Assembly (NCBI GenBank): GCA_930367215.1
Contig: OV884056.1
Location: forward strand, 86,253,285-86,317,284
Direction: 5' to 3'
DNA length: 64,000 bases
Source: Pollenia angustigena
Taxonomy: Eukaryota; Arthropoda; Insecta; Diptera; Polleniidae
Shown here: in pieces, positions 9,527 through 20,202 of the stretch
Position numbering within the stretch: position 1 is the stretch's first letter
Layout: every line of letters starts with the position of its first letter
Translations under genes and position numbers: made by a program
Notes under the pieces: generated by a model
The model's database searches: none
What the model was told of the DNA's origin: nothing
Seen by the model: only the letters and a program-made list of their open reading frames with translations

Positions 9527-10315
9527 TAGGGATTGCTGTTCGGTTTTAACCGAAACCGCGGTTTTAAATGCCTTAAAACCGAAACCGAAAACCGACAAAA
9601 AAAACCTCGGTTTTAGCTTTAACTTTAACAATGTATTTATGCTTGAAGAAATTGCAAATTCAACATCATACTTCAAATACAAAAACTTTATACATAACAG
9701 CCTTCAACATTGACAAGGTATTTCAAAATTCTTAAAATTCAAAATAATACAAAGAAGAACAAATGTTATCTTTATAACTCTTAAGTTCACACCTTATTTG
9801 TGAGGCATAAACTGCCACCTGGGCCAGTTGAATTTTGTATGGAGTTTCTTGTGGCTATAGAAAAAACTCACACTAACGAACCCCTGGGCAAGGCTGGGAC
9901 TACTTTAATATGTATGAAGTTTTATGGCTATAGCAGGAACATTTTGTTTGGAAATAAAATAATTTTTCGAAAAAAACAGAAAAGAAAGAATTCTTATGTG
10001 TTGTGTATGCTTTTTGAAACGTTTCATTTTGATTTTATTTACTGCAGTACATATATTTTAGGGAAGGGCCTGACCAGGCCCAAGTGGATACAATATGCCC
10101 AAAAATTTCATTTGGCCAATTGCGAAATTGAGGAATACATAAAGTTTCGTTCCAATATACTTAATAATTGTATTACATGCAAAAAATATATATGTTTATG
10201 TATGAATTTAACTTTGGTATTTTCAAGACCGATAACCGAACCGAAACCGACCGGTTTTAATCACTTTAAAACCGAAACCGCGGTTTCACATTTTTACGGT
10301 TTTTAGTAAACTCTA
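9527..10315. mobile_element. hAT-like element with CCGAAACCGCGGTTTTAA subterminal repeats
   Basis: The ends are TAGGGATTGCT and, reverse complemented, TAGAGTTTACT. An identical CTTTAAAAG lies outside both (9518-9526 and 10316-10324), giving an 8-9 bp target duplication. Both subterminal regions carry palindromic ACCGAAACCGCGGTTT-type motifs (about 9540-9600 and 10225-10305), a striking mirror-image array of probable transposase-binding sites. A 168-codon frame (9800-10306) occupies much of the interior but runs into the subterminal repeats and has no recognisable transposase motif. The insertion sits in a small TAGTGTTG...CAACACTA hairpin (about 9503-10363). Confidence 0.7.
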
Positions 10316-10365
10316 CTTTAAAAGTATCGAGTATTCAAAAGTATTGAAATTTACAACACTAGGAT

Positions 10366-10838
10366 GTTTGTATGCAGCAAATTAAGGAAGGGCTTTAAAT
10401 CCCAATTGTAAAAATTACCAAAGCCAGAAGATTTTGAACACCAATTTTGCATTTCAAGAAATGCTGTGCCAACAATGTCCCTGTCCAGACTTACAATTTT
10501 TGCTTTCTCAATTCTTAAGTTTATGGGTGAGGGAGTTGGGAAGATTGGGGAAGCTTACGAAGTTTCTTAGGCTGTGCAATTCTGTTTTGTTTTGTAATTC
10601 CCACTTTTGAGCTTGAAGTTGGTTGTAGGTGAAATCAGTATTTTATAATATGGACAATAATGCAATTTTAATGCAGCATTTGTAAAAAATTGCAAGTCTG
10701 GACAATGACAATGCAATATTCAAAAAATCGGTATACAAAGCCTTTGTCCATATTATGAAATATTTGCTGCAAACACTTTCTTCATTATCTTTTGAACATT
10801 ATCGTGTCCATACATTAAAAGTTTTGTTTTGCAGCATG
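10366..10838. other. Spacer with a GTCCATATTATGAAA repeat fragment
   Basis: The phrase GTCCATATTATGAAATATTT at about 10747, with a partial inverse near 10650, matches the ends of the element at 40682-40920. No gene was seen. Confidence 0.5.
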
Positions 10839-10841
10839 TAA

Positions 10842-11159
10842 GTCTGCTTTCACACGTTTCATCTTTTGATGCTCAACTCTGATGTTTTTAGGTGAGAGAA
10901 GAATGAAGAAAATGGGTTAGTAAGAAGATGCCTGTACTCGGTTAGTACGCTTTGTGTTTTTATTCGTTGGTATATGAACAACGATGGCTGCATGTAATAT
11001 TTTTCTTTTCTTATTTTCTTTGATTCGCTATTAAAAAAATTGTTGTTGTTTTGAACCGAAAAAAATTGAAACCGATTGCTGCGTGTGATTATATTGGCAT
11101 CTTTAAAGGGGAATGGAAAAGAATTTGAGCATCAAAAGATGAAACGTGTAAATTCAGAC
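10842..11159. mobile_element. PIF/Harbinger-type MITE, GTCTACTTTCACACG family, copy 2
   Basis: Left end GTCTGCTTTCACACGTTTCA and a diverged right end ending in CAGAC, with TAA on both sides (10839-10841 and 11160-11162). The interior matches the copy at 8024-8340 in inverted orientation, for example TTTTTATTCGTTGGTATAT and ATGGCTGCATGTAAT. Confidence 0.85.
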
Positions 11160-11255
11160 TAATAATTTTGTATGCCTTCACTTTTTTTCTTCTTCCTCTC
11201 AATAACAAACTCACATTGAATTTACATTAGGGTAACTACTAACTTTTAACAAAAA

Positions 11256-11474
11256 ATGGACTTCCAAGACTTCTTAACATTAAAATATTCTTTTTTGAAG
11301 AAACTAAACCAATCTCTAGAAGAGTTTCCAAAGAAAGCAATTTTATCGTTATCTTTCACAAAAATACAGCAAGATGCCTTCGTAGACAAAAATCTGTCTT
11401 ACATTATGTCAGACATAATGTCAAGTCTAGAAAGGAAAGCTACATTAGCTACATTAAGACAATTACATATATAG
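11256..11474 (+). CDS. Possible small ORF, 72 codons, unrecognised
   Basis: This is one of the few frames in the window whose composition is protein-like: hydrophilic and helix-prone, with segments such as FLKKLNQSLEEF and KIQQDAF. The start is in a good fly context (ACAAAAATGG). No domain is recognised, no splice signal was pinned down, and there is no second exon to support it. It lies just after a Harbinger MITE. It could be a short exon, a relic or chance, and I lean to chance or relic. Confidence 0.2.
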   Translation: MDFQDFLTLKYSFLKKLNQSLEEFPKKAILSLSFTKIQQDAFVDKNLSYIMSDIMSSLERKATLATLRQLHI

Positions 11475-11624
11475 AAAAAGAAAATTTTCTATAAGAAATC
11501 TTAAAAATTAAATGAAAATAGAAAATTCCCCCAAAAAAGAAAAACTTGAAATACAGAAAAAGCAAATGCTTAATGTTCAACATATTTTTACTTTTATTTT
11601 TAAGCTGAGCAAAGAAATTTAATA

Positions 11625-11903
11625 CACTGAAAAAATTTTCTTCACAGATCCAATGAAATTTACATTAAAATTCAACCTATGTAACCCTTCATTGGATTAA
11701 TGAAATGTTTCATAAAATCAATGAAAATTTTGCATTAGTTTAATGACAAACGTTTATTTTATCCATTTTTTCAATGAGGATTCATAAAATCAATGAAAAT
11801 TTTGTCATTGATTTTATTTATCCTTCATAAATTCAATGAAGGGTTAATTAGGTTGAATTTTAATGTAAATTTCATTGGATCTGTGAAGAAAATTTTTTCA
11901 GTG
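11625..11903. mobile_element. TA-flanked hairpin MITE, CACTGAAAAAATTTTCTTC ends
   Basis: Near-perfect inverted ends starting CACTGAAAAAATTTTCTTCA run for about 60 bases through CAGATCCAATGAAATTTACA. TA flanks both sides (11623-11624 and 11904-11905), which points to Tc1/mariner/pogo-type mobilisation. The interior repeats TTCATAAAATCAATGAAAAT twice. The element at 28685-29604 has closely related ends. Confidence 0.8.
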
Positions 11904-11905
11904 TA

Positions 11906-13310
11906 CAGACAGAACAATTTAATCTGTGGCAAAATACAGAGGGTTTTGATTTTAAAAGGATAAGTAAAATGTAAAAATTAAAAAAAGGTTATTATATTTA
12001 TACATGGAGTACCATTTGTAACTTTAATATCAGGAGTTCTGGCTCTTTGTCTTATGGCTATTTTCTTAATGTATCGACAAACCTCCTGTTAGTTAATGTC
12101 GACATAAATTTATTAGACCTATAACTTGTCCGTTAATGATTTGGTTTCCTCAAAATATGTACCAAAAAAAAACATTATTTTCAGTTGGCATCACCTCTCA
12201 AAATATACGTAATATTGGGGATCAGCTGATTGGATTTATCTGTACGCCAAATAAATAATTGGCAGATAAGTGCCGGTTAGCTTTGCGACAGAGCTGAAGC
12301 AAAGGAGACATTGAGAAAACCAAGTTCTTTTAGTGTGCAGTTTTTCGTTTAAAAAAAATAAAGATAAACGCCATTAGTGATTTTGCCATTATTATCAGAA
12401 TTAAAAAAAACCCCATAATGGTTATGATGAAAAATGAGTGAATTTAAATGTGTGAAATTAAACAGAAATGCCTTAATTTGATACAAACAGCTGTTTTTCT
12501 CACTAAACTGTGTCTGTAACTTTGGCGTATAATAAGAGTCACGTAAGGAAATTACTCGCCAATATACAGAAAAAGTGTGTGTAACAATTTTGTCAGAAAA
12601 GTTCCCTCTTTGAACTTTCAAATATATTCACAAATAAAAACGATGTGGGATTTATCATTGTTAAATTATTTTGCTTTTGTAATTAAAAAAAAAAAAATGC
12701 AAATGTTTTCAAAAATATTTTGTTAACTTCTTGGAGTATGTATATTATGACATTTCTAACGTTGCACAGAGGGGTGAACAGTACCAAAACGAGGATTAAT
12801 TCCAAAATGAAGTTAATTTTTCGTTGAAGTATTTGTTACCATATAAAAGTAGATAAAATTCAACACGAATAACTGTAAAAATTATGGATCGATGTTGTTT
12901 ACTTTTTTTGTTATAGAACATGAGAACAGATTCTAAAAAATTCCTAGCTGTTTCAATCTATGAAAGCGTCAATACAACTGATCGTTGATTCCACTAAGGG
13001 CACATTAATACCGGTTTGTACGTTTAATGCGGCCCTTAGTGAGAAAAATTTGACGAAGTTTCCATTAGTTCCTTTATACTGCTGAATCTAAACTATATTG
13101 ATCTAATGTGTTTCAAGAAGGGTGTAAAGGCATGGATACAACGTAAAACTATGTTTATGACTTCAGTATTATACTTTACATCAGCAGACTGCAAAAAGTG
13201 AACACTCTTTAAGATTTGGCTATAGACCAAAAGAGATGGTATGTGACTTTTAAGATCACAAACATTGCAAAGTGCTATTAATCAATTTTTATTGCTTTAA
13301 ACGATAATTT
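11906..13310. other. Spacer with a fragment of the 31716-32442 element
   Basis: About 12474-12604 matches, in reverse orientation, 32215-32366. Shared pieces include AACAGCTGTTTTTCTCACTAAACTGTG-type sequence and CTCGCCAATATACAGAAA, so it is a decayed internal fragment of that element without its ends. The 90-codon minus frame (12349-12621) overlaps this non-coding repeat and is rejected as a gene. Confidence 0.55.
12992..13043. repeat. Small palindrome, CACTAAGGGC ends
   Basis: A 52-base hairpin whose left arm is CCACTAAGGGCACATTAA and whose right arm is TTAATGCGGCCCTTAGTGAG. It is probably a minimal MITE or two abutting element ends. Confidence 0.5.
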
Positions 13311-13318
13311 ATTTCATA

Positions 13319-13517
13319 CAAGGCGAATTCATTTTCAGGTGGCGTTGATAGCACAGCTGTGCTACTTTTTTTCTTATTTAGAGAGAGAAACGTCAAAAGT
13401 TACTAATGTTTTTGACATATCGGTCAACGAAAGCAAGAAATAAAATACAATGTTGTGTTTTTTTGTGTGTTGTAATTGATGTAGTATCGCCAGCACCGTT
13501 AACATGAATTCGCCTTG
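13319..13517. mobile_element. AGGCGAATT-family element, copy 1 (199 bp)
   Basis: The ends CAAGGCGAATTCAT and ATGAATTCGCCTTG are perfect. The 8 bases outside each end are ATTTCATA and ATTTTATA (7 of 8 equal), suggesting an 8-bp target duplication as made by hAT-type enzymes. The body (TAGAGAGAGAAACGTCAAAAG, roughly) also occurs in the 62670-63815 copy, which is the same family opened by later insertions. Confidence 0.75.
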
Positions 13518-13638
13518 ATTTTATAAGTACTCATTAACATTATTCCCATGAAAATATAAGGAATAAAAGATTAATTTATTACGATTCGGGAAATGGAAAT
13601 CCTGCGGATTCTCGTTTTAAGAATCCTTATCACATTAT

Positions 13639-13831
13639 AAAGGCGAATTGACTAGAAGGTGAGGTCAACTCTACAACAACACTGCTTCTCTGTTCGGGTT
13701 GTCAAAAATATTGCCATTAAAAAAAATAGGTTTGTTTACAAAAAAACTAGTTATACCAACTTTGACAAGTCGACCACCGAAAAAAAACACCATATGTTGA
13801 CTTGACCCCACCTACTAGTCAATTCGCCTTG
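13639..13831. mobile_element. AGGCGAATT-family element, copy 2 (193 bp)
   Basis: The ends are AAAGGCGAATTGACTAG and CTAGTCAATTCGCCTTG. The interior differs from the neighbouring copy, so it is a separate subfamily sharing the outer termini. The flanking 8-mers match only weakly. Confidence 0.65.
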
Positions 13832-14039
13832 TCTCTTATATTATGTTAAAAACATAATAAATGTTTTCTTTACAAACTAATTTAACAATAGAAACAATCG
13901 CCTATGAGGCTAATTCGTATCAAAGCGTACGTTCGTGCCAATTCAGTTGAGTGTTGTAAGACCTTGCGCACGGACTAATTTTGTTTTGCATCGTTTCGCC
14001 TGTAGGGCGAAGTTTACCAATTAAGGTAAATTTGTTTTA

Positions 14040-14939
14040 TCGGGTGATTTTTTTAGCTATTATCTTTTTGGCAACACTGGTTTAAACAGCTGACGCATGT
14101 TTCGTGTTATGTTCCACTGTCAAACATCTTCAGTTTGGTCTATAATTTAACCATGAATCGTCTTACAAACGAACAACGCTTGCAAATTACTGAATTTTAT
14201 TATCAAAATGCGTGCTCTGTTAAGAAAGTTCATCGCGCGCTTCTTGTGTTCAGCGACGAAGCTCATTTTTGGCTCAATGGGTACGTTAATAAGCAGAATT
14301 GTCGATTTTGGAGTGAAGATCAGCCAGAAGCATTGGAAGAGCTACCAATGCGTCCAGAAAAAGTCACAGTTTAGTGCGGTTTATGGGCTGGTGGCATCAT
14401 TGGACCGTACTTCTTCAAAGATGATGCGAATCGTAACGTAACTGTGAATAGTGAGCGCTACCGTGAGATGATATCCAACTTTTTTTTTGGCCGAAATGCA
14501 ATAGCTTGACTTGCAAGACATGTGGTTTCAACAAGACGGTGCCACACAGCACGAGAGGCGAGTTCGGTGAACATTTTATTTCACGTTTGGGACCGGTCAA
14601 TTGGCCGCCTAGATCGTGCGATTTAACGCCTTTAGACTATTTTTTGTGGGGCTATGTTAAAGCTCATGTCTATACACACATGCCCGCTTCAATTGACGCA
14701 TTGGAAGACAACATTGAAGCATTTATTCATGAGACACCGGCCGAAATGTTGGAAAGACTATGCCAAAATTGGACTAAGCCGATGGACCATTTGAGGCGCA
14801 GCCACGGTCAACATTTGCATGAAATAATCTTCAAACATTAAATAAAACCGTACTATCGATTCAAATAAATTTCATGCATTTTTCTGAATTTTATGTTTTT
14901 TTTTTTAACTTTCCTATAGCTCTTAAAAAAATCACCCTA
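14040..14939 (+). mobile_element. mariner element, internally deleted (900 bp)
   Basis: The inverted ends begin TCGGGTGATTTTTTTA and, from the right, TAGGGTGATTTTTTTA, with TA on both sides (14038-14039 and 14940-14941). The interior is a mariner transposase relic (14153-14841). A full-length mariner is about 1.3 kb, so some 400 bp have been lost between the N-terminal helix-turn-helix and the catalytic core. Confidence 0.9.
14153..14841 (+). pseudogene. mariner transposase pseudogene (DD34D class)
   Basis: Translation begins MNRLTNEQRLQ, a mariner N terminus. After about 30 codons it jumps to VFSDEAHFW, which contains the first catalytic Asp (codon 14255-14257). The second Asp is in WFQQDGA (14535-14537) and the third in LDYFLWG (14635-14637), followed by a typical C terminus ending in a TAA stop at 14839-14841. 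The defects are a large deletion that removed the second helix-turn-helix and linker, a Trp-to-stop change (TAG at 14372), a frameshift with stops around 14480-14510, and a frame change between the second and third Asp. It is inactive. The family call rests on these motifs and on the TIRs and TA site. Confidence 0.88.
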
Positions 14940-14941
14940 TA

Positions 14942-15861
14942 CACATTTGTTAGCCAATAACACAGGAGAACCAAAAATAAAAAAGATCGTAAATCAACAT
15001 GTGATGTCTGTCCTTCAAAACGGAAGCGTATGAGGGCATAGCTCTCTGCCTAAAATATTAGAAAACTTAGCGCTTAGAGCACAGATCACAAAACTGTTGA
15101 AATTTTCACATTTTTTTTATGGAAGTCACCTTACAGGCGAAGTTTACCAATAAAAAGAGGTAAAAAATATATGTTTACCATTATAGGGTTAAGGACAATT
15201 TTTTTTTTTTTTTTTATCATAACGAACCACTGTATTTTAATTCCAATATAGTTAAGAACTAAGAATACATGTAGAATATAAAACCCCAAGTAAAAAATAT
15301 TACTAAAAAGCAAAACCAAGTTGCCAACAAACTGCTGTGGAGTCGTGTTGGTTTAAGTAGAAAGTATGAGTACTAAACTAAAACAAAATATGTACATTCA
15401 TTTTTGTCGAGAACGACAACGACGATGAAGAAGAATACTAAAACTAACTACACTGAAATATATAAAGGAATTAACACACATTTGCACAGACACACAAACA
15501 CTCATTATTCTTTCATATTAAAATATAACCAAAAAGCAACAACATAAACAAACGCCAGCAACAACAATGAGTATTTCCCCCCACTTTTCTCCCCCTTCAT
15601 ATAATATAAGTGGAACAAAAGAGAAATAATAAAATGAAAATGTATGAATGCATAAATATGTATATGTTTGCATGTTTGGCTGTAGAGTTGTGTATGGAAT
15701 CCATACTATGGATGGATGTTTGCAGAGAAGACCGACGACGACTTATAGATAAGAACGTCTCATACTCAAACAAACGACACCGATAAACACAAAACAGAAT
15801 CAGAAAACAAAATAAAACAGGCATGTAGGGTACACAAAAGCAAATATCTGTCGCCATATTA
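14942..15861. other. Spacer, nothing assigned
   Basis: AT-rich, with a T run at 15200-15215. The phrase GGCGAAGTTTACCAAT occurs at about 14007 and again at about 15137, on either side of the mariner, and is unexplained. No gene was seen. Confidence 0.45.
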
Positions 15862-16453
15862 AAGGGTGTTTTTTTAACCTGCATGAGAACTTAAAATATT
15901 ATTGGAATGAAATCTTTTTTATTATAATCTGGTAGATTTCACGGCATTTATTTTTTAAAAATGATTCCCGGCATGAAACCACCGCGGCTAGGAGTAACGT
16001 GGAATATAAGTTTCCAAAGTTTCTACAGTTGCTGGTTTGTCGTCATAAACAAATGATTTAACATACCCCATAAAAAGTAATGCACAGCAGTTAAATCGCA
16101 CAAACTAGGGGGCCAGTGTACAGGACCACTTTTAGAAATAACGGCACCATATTGATTTTGCAATGAATCGATTGTTAGAAACGAATGTCGTTTGTGTTTA
16201 GCTGAGGTTTGCCTTCGCTCCAAATACGGCAAATTTTGCTTATTTACGCAGCGTTTTAAAAAGATCGATCCGAACGAAATGCACTTTGAAGTACATTTCC
16301 ACAATTTGGAAGCGTTGTTCTAGCGTTAAACGATTCATCATCACTTGCCCAACCGTACTGAACATAAATGACAATAGAGTTTGACATTCTCAGCTGTTAA
16401 ACCATAGTAATCGATATCGAAAGTTCTCAATCAGCGAAAAAAAAAACACCCGA
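15862..16453 (-). mobile_element. mariner remnant, 592 bp
   Basis: The ends are AAGGGTGTTTTTTTAAC and, from the right, TCGGGTGTTTTTTTTTT, with TA at 15860-15861 and 16454-16455. The minus-strand interior encodes a scrambled mariner transposase. At less than half full length, it is heavily deleted. Confidence 0.8.
16023..16340 (-). pseudogene. mariner transposase fragment
   Basis: Read on the minus strand, an open frame contains CVNKQN (mariner FVNKQN motif) and then GPVHWPPSLCDLT and VHYFLWG. The third catalytic Asp position, normally in LDYFLWG, reads His. The N-terminal LTLEQR-like sequence can be followed up to about 16340 in another frame. The segment between (about 16170-16230) is missing or rearranged, including the second Asp. 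It is inactive and independent of the 14.1-kb copy, with slightly different termini. Confidence 0.8.
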
Positions 16454-16531
16454 TATAATATTTTGTCTTTGTATTTAAATACGTATTTGGTAAATTTAAA
16501 TTTAAGTTGTATTTAAAAATAGTCTTAAAAC

Positions 16532-16612
16532 ATATTTTTGATTTATAAAAGGTTTATTAAAAATATTTTCATAGGAAATTAGTTCAATAAACCTTTTATA
16601 AATCAAAAATAT
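16532..16612. repeat. Perfect 27-bp inverted repeat
   Basis: 16532-16558 and 16586-16612 are exact reverse complements, separated by 27 bases, and followed by a T-rich run. The perfect arms suggest a recent or strand-templated origin. No target duplication is seen. Confidence 0.75.
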
Positions 16613-17827
16613 TTTTTTTTTTTTTTTTAAATATTGAGGTAAGTATTTAAGTGCTAATTGATTAATCTTATTAATTAAGATAAAATTATGGTAGCAGAAC
16701 TTAATATCAAAAAATATCATGCAAGGTGGTCTAAAAGAAACAACTGATTGTTTTGTGGTTTGCCTGTAAATTTTGTATTGTTGTGATATTGAGGCCAATT
16801 TGCCAAGTAAATACACAATGGAGACTTAAAGGGTCAAATAAACGACACAAACGGTTACACAAACATCGTACGTAGGCTATAAATATCGCTTAAAAACAAC
16901 ATTGGTAACCTCAATTTCGTATTTATATATAACTTAAAGATAAATAATATTTAAATTCGAAGGAAAAAACTGGCCCTAAGAACATTAACATTAGTTTTTG
17001 ATGTTGTTCTTATTGTAACACTCACTATGTTCTAAAGAGAATGAATGATCAGATGGGTTGGTTAGCTGGTTGGTTGGCTGTTGTATGGAAATGTACAAAT
17101 TTCAACTTTATCTTAATTGAATTCAATCCATAATAAATAAGACTTAAAAAGTTCTTTTAGTTCGACACAACTAAATTCTTTATTAACACTTGGTTGTATA
17201 GTATGTTTGTTAGTCGTTTAGTCAAACTTATAAATGTTCGTCGTCGTTTGTCGACGAACAAACATCCATTTCTTTCTTTTGTATGCTGTCTTTAGGGTCA
17301 CAAAAATAATAAAACCATACTGTCAGTCAGTCAAAAAGTAAATAAAATAAGAAAGTTATTGCTTTTATTTATTTCTACGACTACAAGTATGGAGCAGATT
17401 GTTGTAATGCAGTATTGAATTCGTTAAAGGGGCTTTTATGAGTTTCTATAGTCTGTCTGCACTTTAAAGACGAGTCGCATATGAAACTTTTGAACTTACA
17501 CACGTTCTTCTGTATAAAATACTTATACCGGTAAAATCATTGAAAATCTATGCAGCACAAATTTACTTGAGTGCTTATTGTATTTAGTTGAAGAAGTGAG
17601 GTTTGCACTGTTGTTCATTATAATCGATTAATCAAGGAAATTTTAAGGAAATTTACTATATTTCCATACAAGTTGAGATTCTATGTTATAGACTTTTTGA
17701 TCTTTGTAATACGACAGAACGCTGTATAAACAAAGTATCCACTATAGAACCATTCCTTACATCTTATGAAGCCAGTGCCAGTAACCTTAGATGATGTAGG
17801 CATATATGTATGTAGGTACACCTTTTC
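16613..17827. other. Spacer, nothing assigned
   Basis: AT-rich with short GTCAGTCAGTC-like and TTGGTTGGC-like simple motifs (about 17055-17085 and 17322-17335). No gene or element ends were found. Confidence 0.45.
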
Positions 17828-17911
17828 CAATTGTAACTCAGAAGTTGTCAATTGTAACTCAGAAAGCGTCAATTGTAAATCAGAAACTGTCAATTGTAAT
17901 TCAGAAAGCAA
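17828..17911. repeat. 21-bp minisatellite, four copies
   Basis: Four consecutive 21-base units (17828, 17849, 17870, 17891) share CAATTGTAANTCAGAA and differ at a few positions. Because 21 is a multiple of three, frames stay open on both strands: the plus strand reads heptads such as NCNSESV and the minus strand LQLTLSE. This is probably a chance property of the period rather than coding. Confidence 0.85.
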
Positions 17912-18171
17912 AAAAATTTTATTAACCACAATTTATTTTGATTTTATTATTATAAAAAGTTCTTTAGACTATAAAGTCAACATTCGTAGAAAGGGAATGC
18001 GTTTTCTCACTGACAGGACCCTTCTCGATTAAAATAACATGCCAGGGTGCGGCGGCTGTGATTATTCGAAGCAATATATTTTGGTGCCTTTGGATTTTTT
18101 TTAATATTCGAGGGCGAGGCAGTGTCCTATAACCGAACAACGTAGCACCAGATTGGCTTTAAAATATAGTT

Positions 18172-18553
18172 GAAGCACAGCCGCGAATAACGTTTTAAGT
18201 TACAAAATAATAATTTTTCAGGAGAGCAAAAAACGTTTTTTGACAGGCAGCATTATTTGTTTTAAATTTTTTTTTTTCTATTATTAAAAATAATGATAAT
18301 AAAAACTTTAATGCAAAAGGCTTTTAAAACATTATTCCGCACTGCAGAACCATTTCGGTTTCATCATTTTGTTAGTAACTTGCAATGTTCTTCCACTGGC
18401 AGACACTTTGTACGCCATTTTGAAGGCGTTAAGGTGGATAGTTTTGGTTGATTTGATGTTTAAACTGTGTATGAAAATAAGGTCAACGGTTATCTGCAAA
18501 AATACAGTTTTTGCAAAATGTGGCGTTTACAACGTTATTCGCGGCTGTGCTTC
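18172..18553. repeat. Inverted repeat around a 336-bp spacer
   Basis: 18172-18194 and 18531-18553 are exact 23-base reverse complements containing GCACAGCCGCGAATAACG. A related GGCGGCTGTGATTATTCGAAG lies at about 18049. This is probably a TIR element whose outer edges I could not fix. Confidence 0.55.
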
Positions 18554-19108
18554 AGTTGTAAAGTAGAAGTTTACAATCAATTAAATTAAATTGCCTTAAG
18601 TTTCGTTTGTGTTAATTTTGCCTCTACATAGGAATATGGCATTTCCATTGATAAAAGTGGATCTTGATGCAAATGTTAAGGTATAATTTGGTAATTGATT
18701 TAAATAGGGTGGCATGATTCCCTACGCAAAGTGAATGTTATGTACACATTTTTGCTTATTTACTTGTATCTTTCGTTGATTTAACCTTTTTCAAATTGAA
18801 ATATGTTGTCCTATAAGTATTGAGATGCTTTATGATGGATTTCGTGTAGCTTAAAAAAGTTGTATCATCAGCAAAATTTGGATTTTTTTGTTTGGTGGAA
18901 TATCGGAATTTTTCCTAATTCTTGGATTATAAAAGAATATACATACCTATAGCAAAAAGTTTTAAATATTTGGTAAAAAAAAAGTATTTTGTCATTTACG
19001 AACGACGATACATATGTATGTGTTGTACTACATAGTAATGTTCGGATATTAATGTACGCAACCATTTCTGCATAAAATTTTTCTAAGTATGTATTCCAAC
19101 ATGCTTTA
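18554..19108. other. Spacer, nothing assigned
   Basis: No element ends or gene were recognised. Confidence 0.45.
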
Positions 19109-19872
19109 AGGCTCAGTTAGGCGAACGTTGCTGTACCGTATCTGTACTGTATCCATCAGCTGTTCGCTTTTTGTTATATGAAAACCAATACAAAAGCTAA
19201 CCGAAATGCAATGTACCGTAGTTGCAACGTACCAATCTATATAAAATAGAATTTCATGCCGTTGTTACGTGACATTTGTAAGACAGTGATGGGCGGCTTG
19301 TATGTAACATTGAATGCGGGTAATTTTGCTCTTTTTTTTGGAACTTTTTTCAGTATTGCTTTGGAATTGCGATAAAACAACTTACGATACAACATATTTC
19401 CAAATATACAAATATACATATGCTTAGATGTTTAAAATTAACAAATGCATATACACATACAATGGAAATGTGAAACATATAAAAGACTTTAAATGGTATC
19501 AAAACCTTGTTTTGTGTGTGCACATTTACAATATATGTACATATGTATGTATGCTAAAAATTTATATATGCTAAAATACAAATTTATTTATTGTAAATTT
19601 ATAATATAAATATTAAATTATAAACATTTTTTACATACACTAAATACTGTTTTAATTCCATTTAAATCACGTGGTACCTTTTCTGCACAACGGTCAACAT
19701 ATTAACATATTTGATTCCCATCACTGTGCGTTTTGTTTTATGTATACTATTGCTTTTTGTTTATGTGTGGGAAAACACATGACACGTTTTTAAACGTTCT
19801 ATAAGTGCACCAACGTGCTTACAGTACGGTGCGGTACATTACGGGTACAGCAACGTTCGCCTAACTGAGCCT
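19109..19872. mobile_element. PIF/Harbinger-like non-autonomous element, copy 1 (764 bp)
   Basis: The ends AGGCTCAGTTAGGCGAACGT and its inverse run about 30 bases through TTGCTGTACCG. TTA flanks both sides (19106-19108 and 19873-19875). The interior has CATATGTATGTATG-type simple repeats and no transposase. A second copy starts at about 42636 and shares the interior to about 45330, with two later insertions. Confidence 0.8.
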
Positions 19873-19875
19873 TTA

Positions 19876-20202
19876 ATCTTATTATACCGTTCTTTGGAGT
19901 AACTTTTTTTGTAACTTTTTCTTGGATGATACTTAATTCAATTGACTTGAATTTTGTTGAGTTTAGTTTCGTTTTTTTTCTTTTACAAACGCAAGTGCGC
20001 TGATAAAAATGACTCAATTTTTAAAATGTCATTTAAAATTCAATGGAAATAGTCCAAAAACAAGAGCTTTCGAAAACAAAGTTTAAAAAAGGATAAAACA
20101 AAATCAATTAACATTCTTTTCTCTGCACTCCTATCAAATTTGTCTAATCTCAATAACTTCGAATAATGTTCTACAAATTGTATCAAATTTATAAATTATT
20201 TA
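19876..20202. other. Spacer, nothing assigned
   Basis: No feature was recognised between the Harbinger-like element and the Tc1 element. Confidence 0.4.

Noticed and set aside
9800..10306. 168-codon frame as a host gene or transposase
   Set aside because: It lies wholly inside a TIR element, its C-terminal part is the translated subterminal repeat array, and no domain is recognisable.
14208..14441. Overlapping frame in the mariner at 14.2 kb (and the minus frame 14415-14600)
   Set aside because: Both are alternative-frame readings of mariner transposase sequence; the 14153 frame carries the known motifs.
14007..15152. GGCGAAGTTTACCAAT on both sides of the mariner as an insertion duplication
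   Set aside because: The copies are more than 30 and 190 bases from the mariner edges, which already have the expected TA; no element ends coincide with them.
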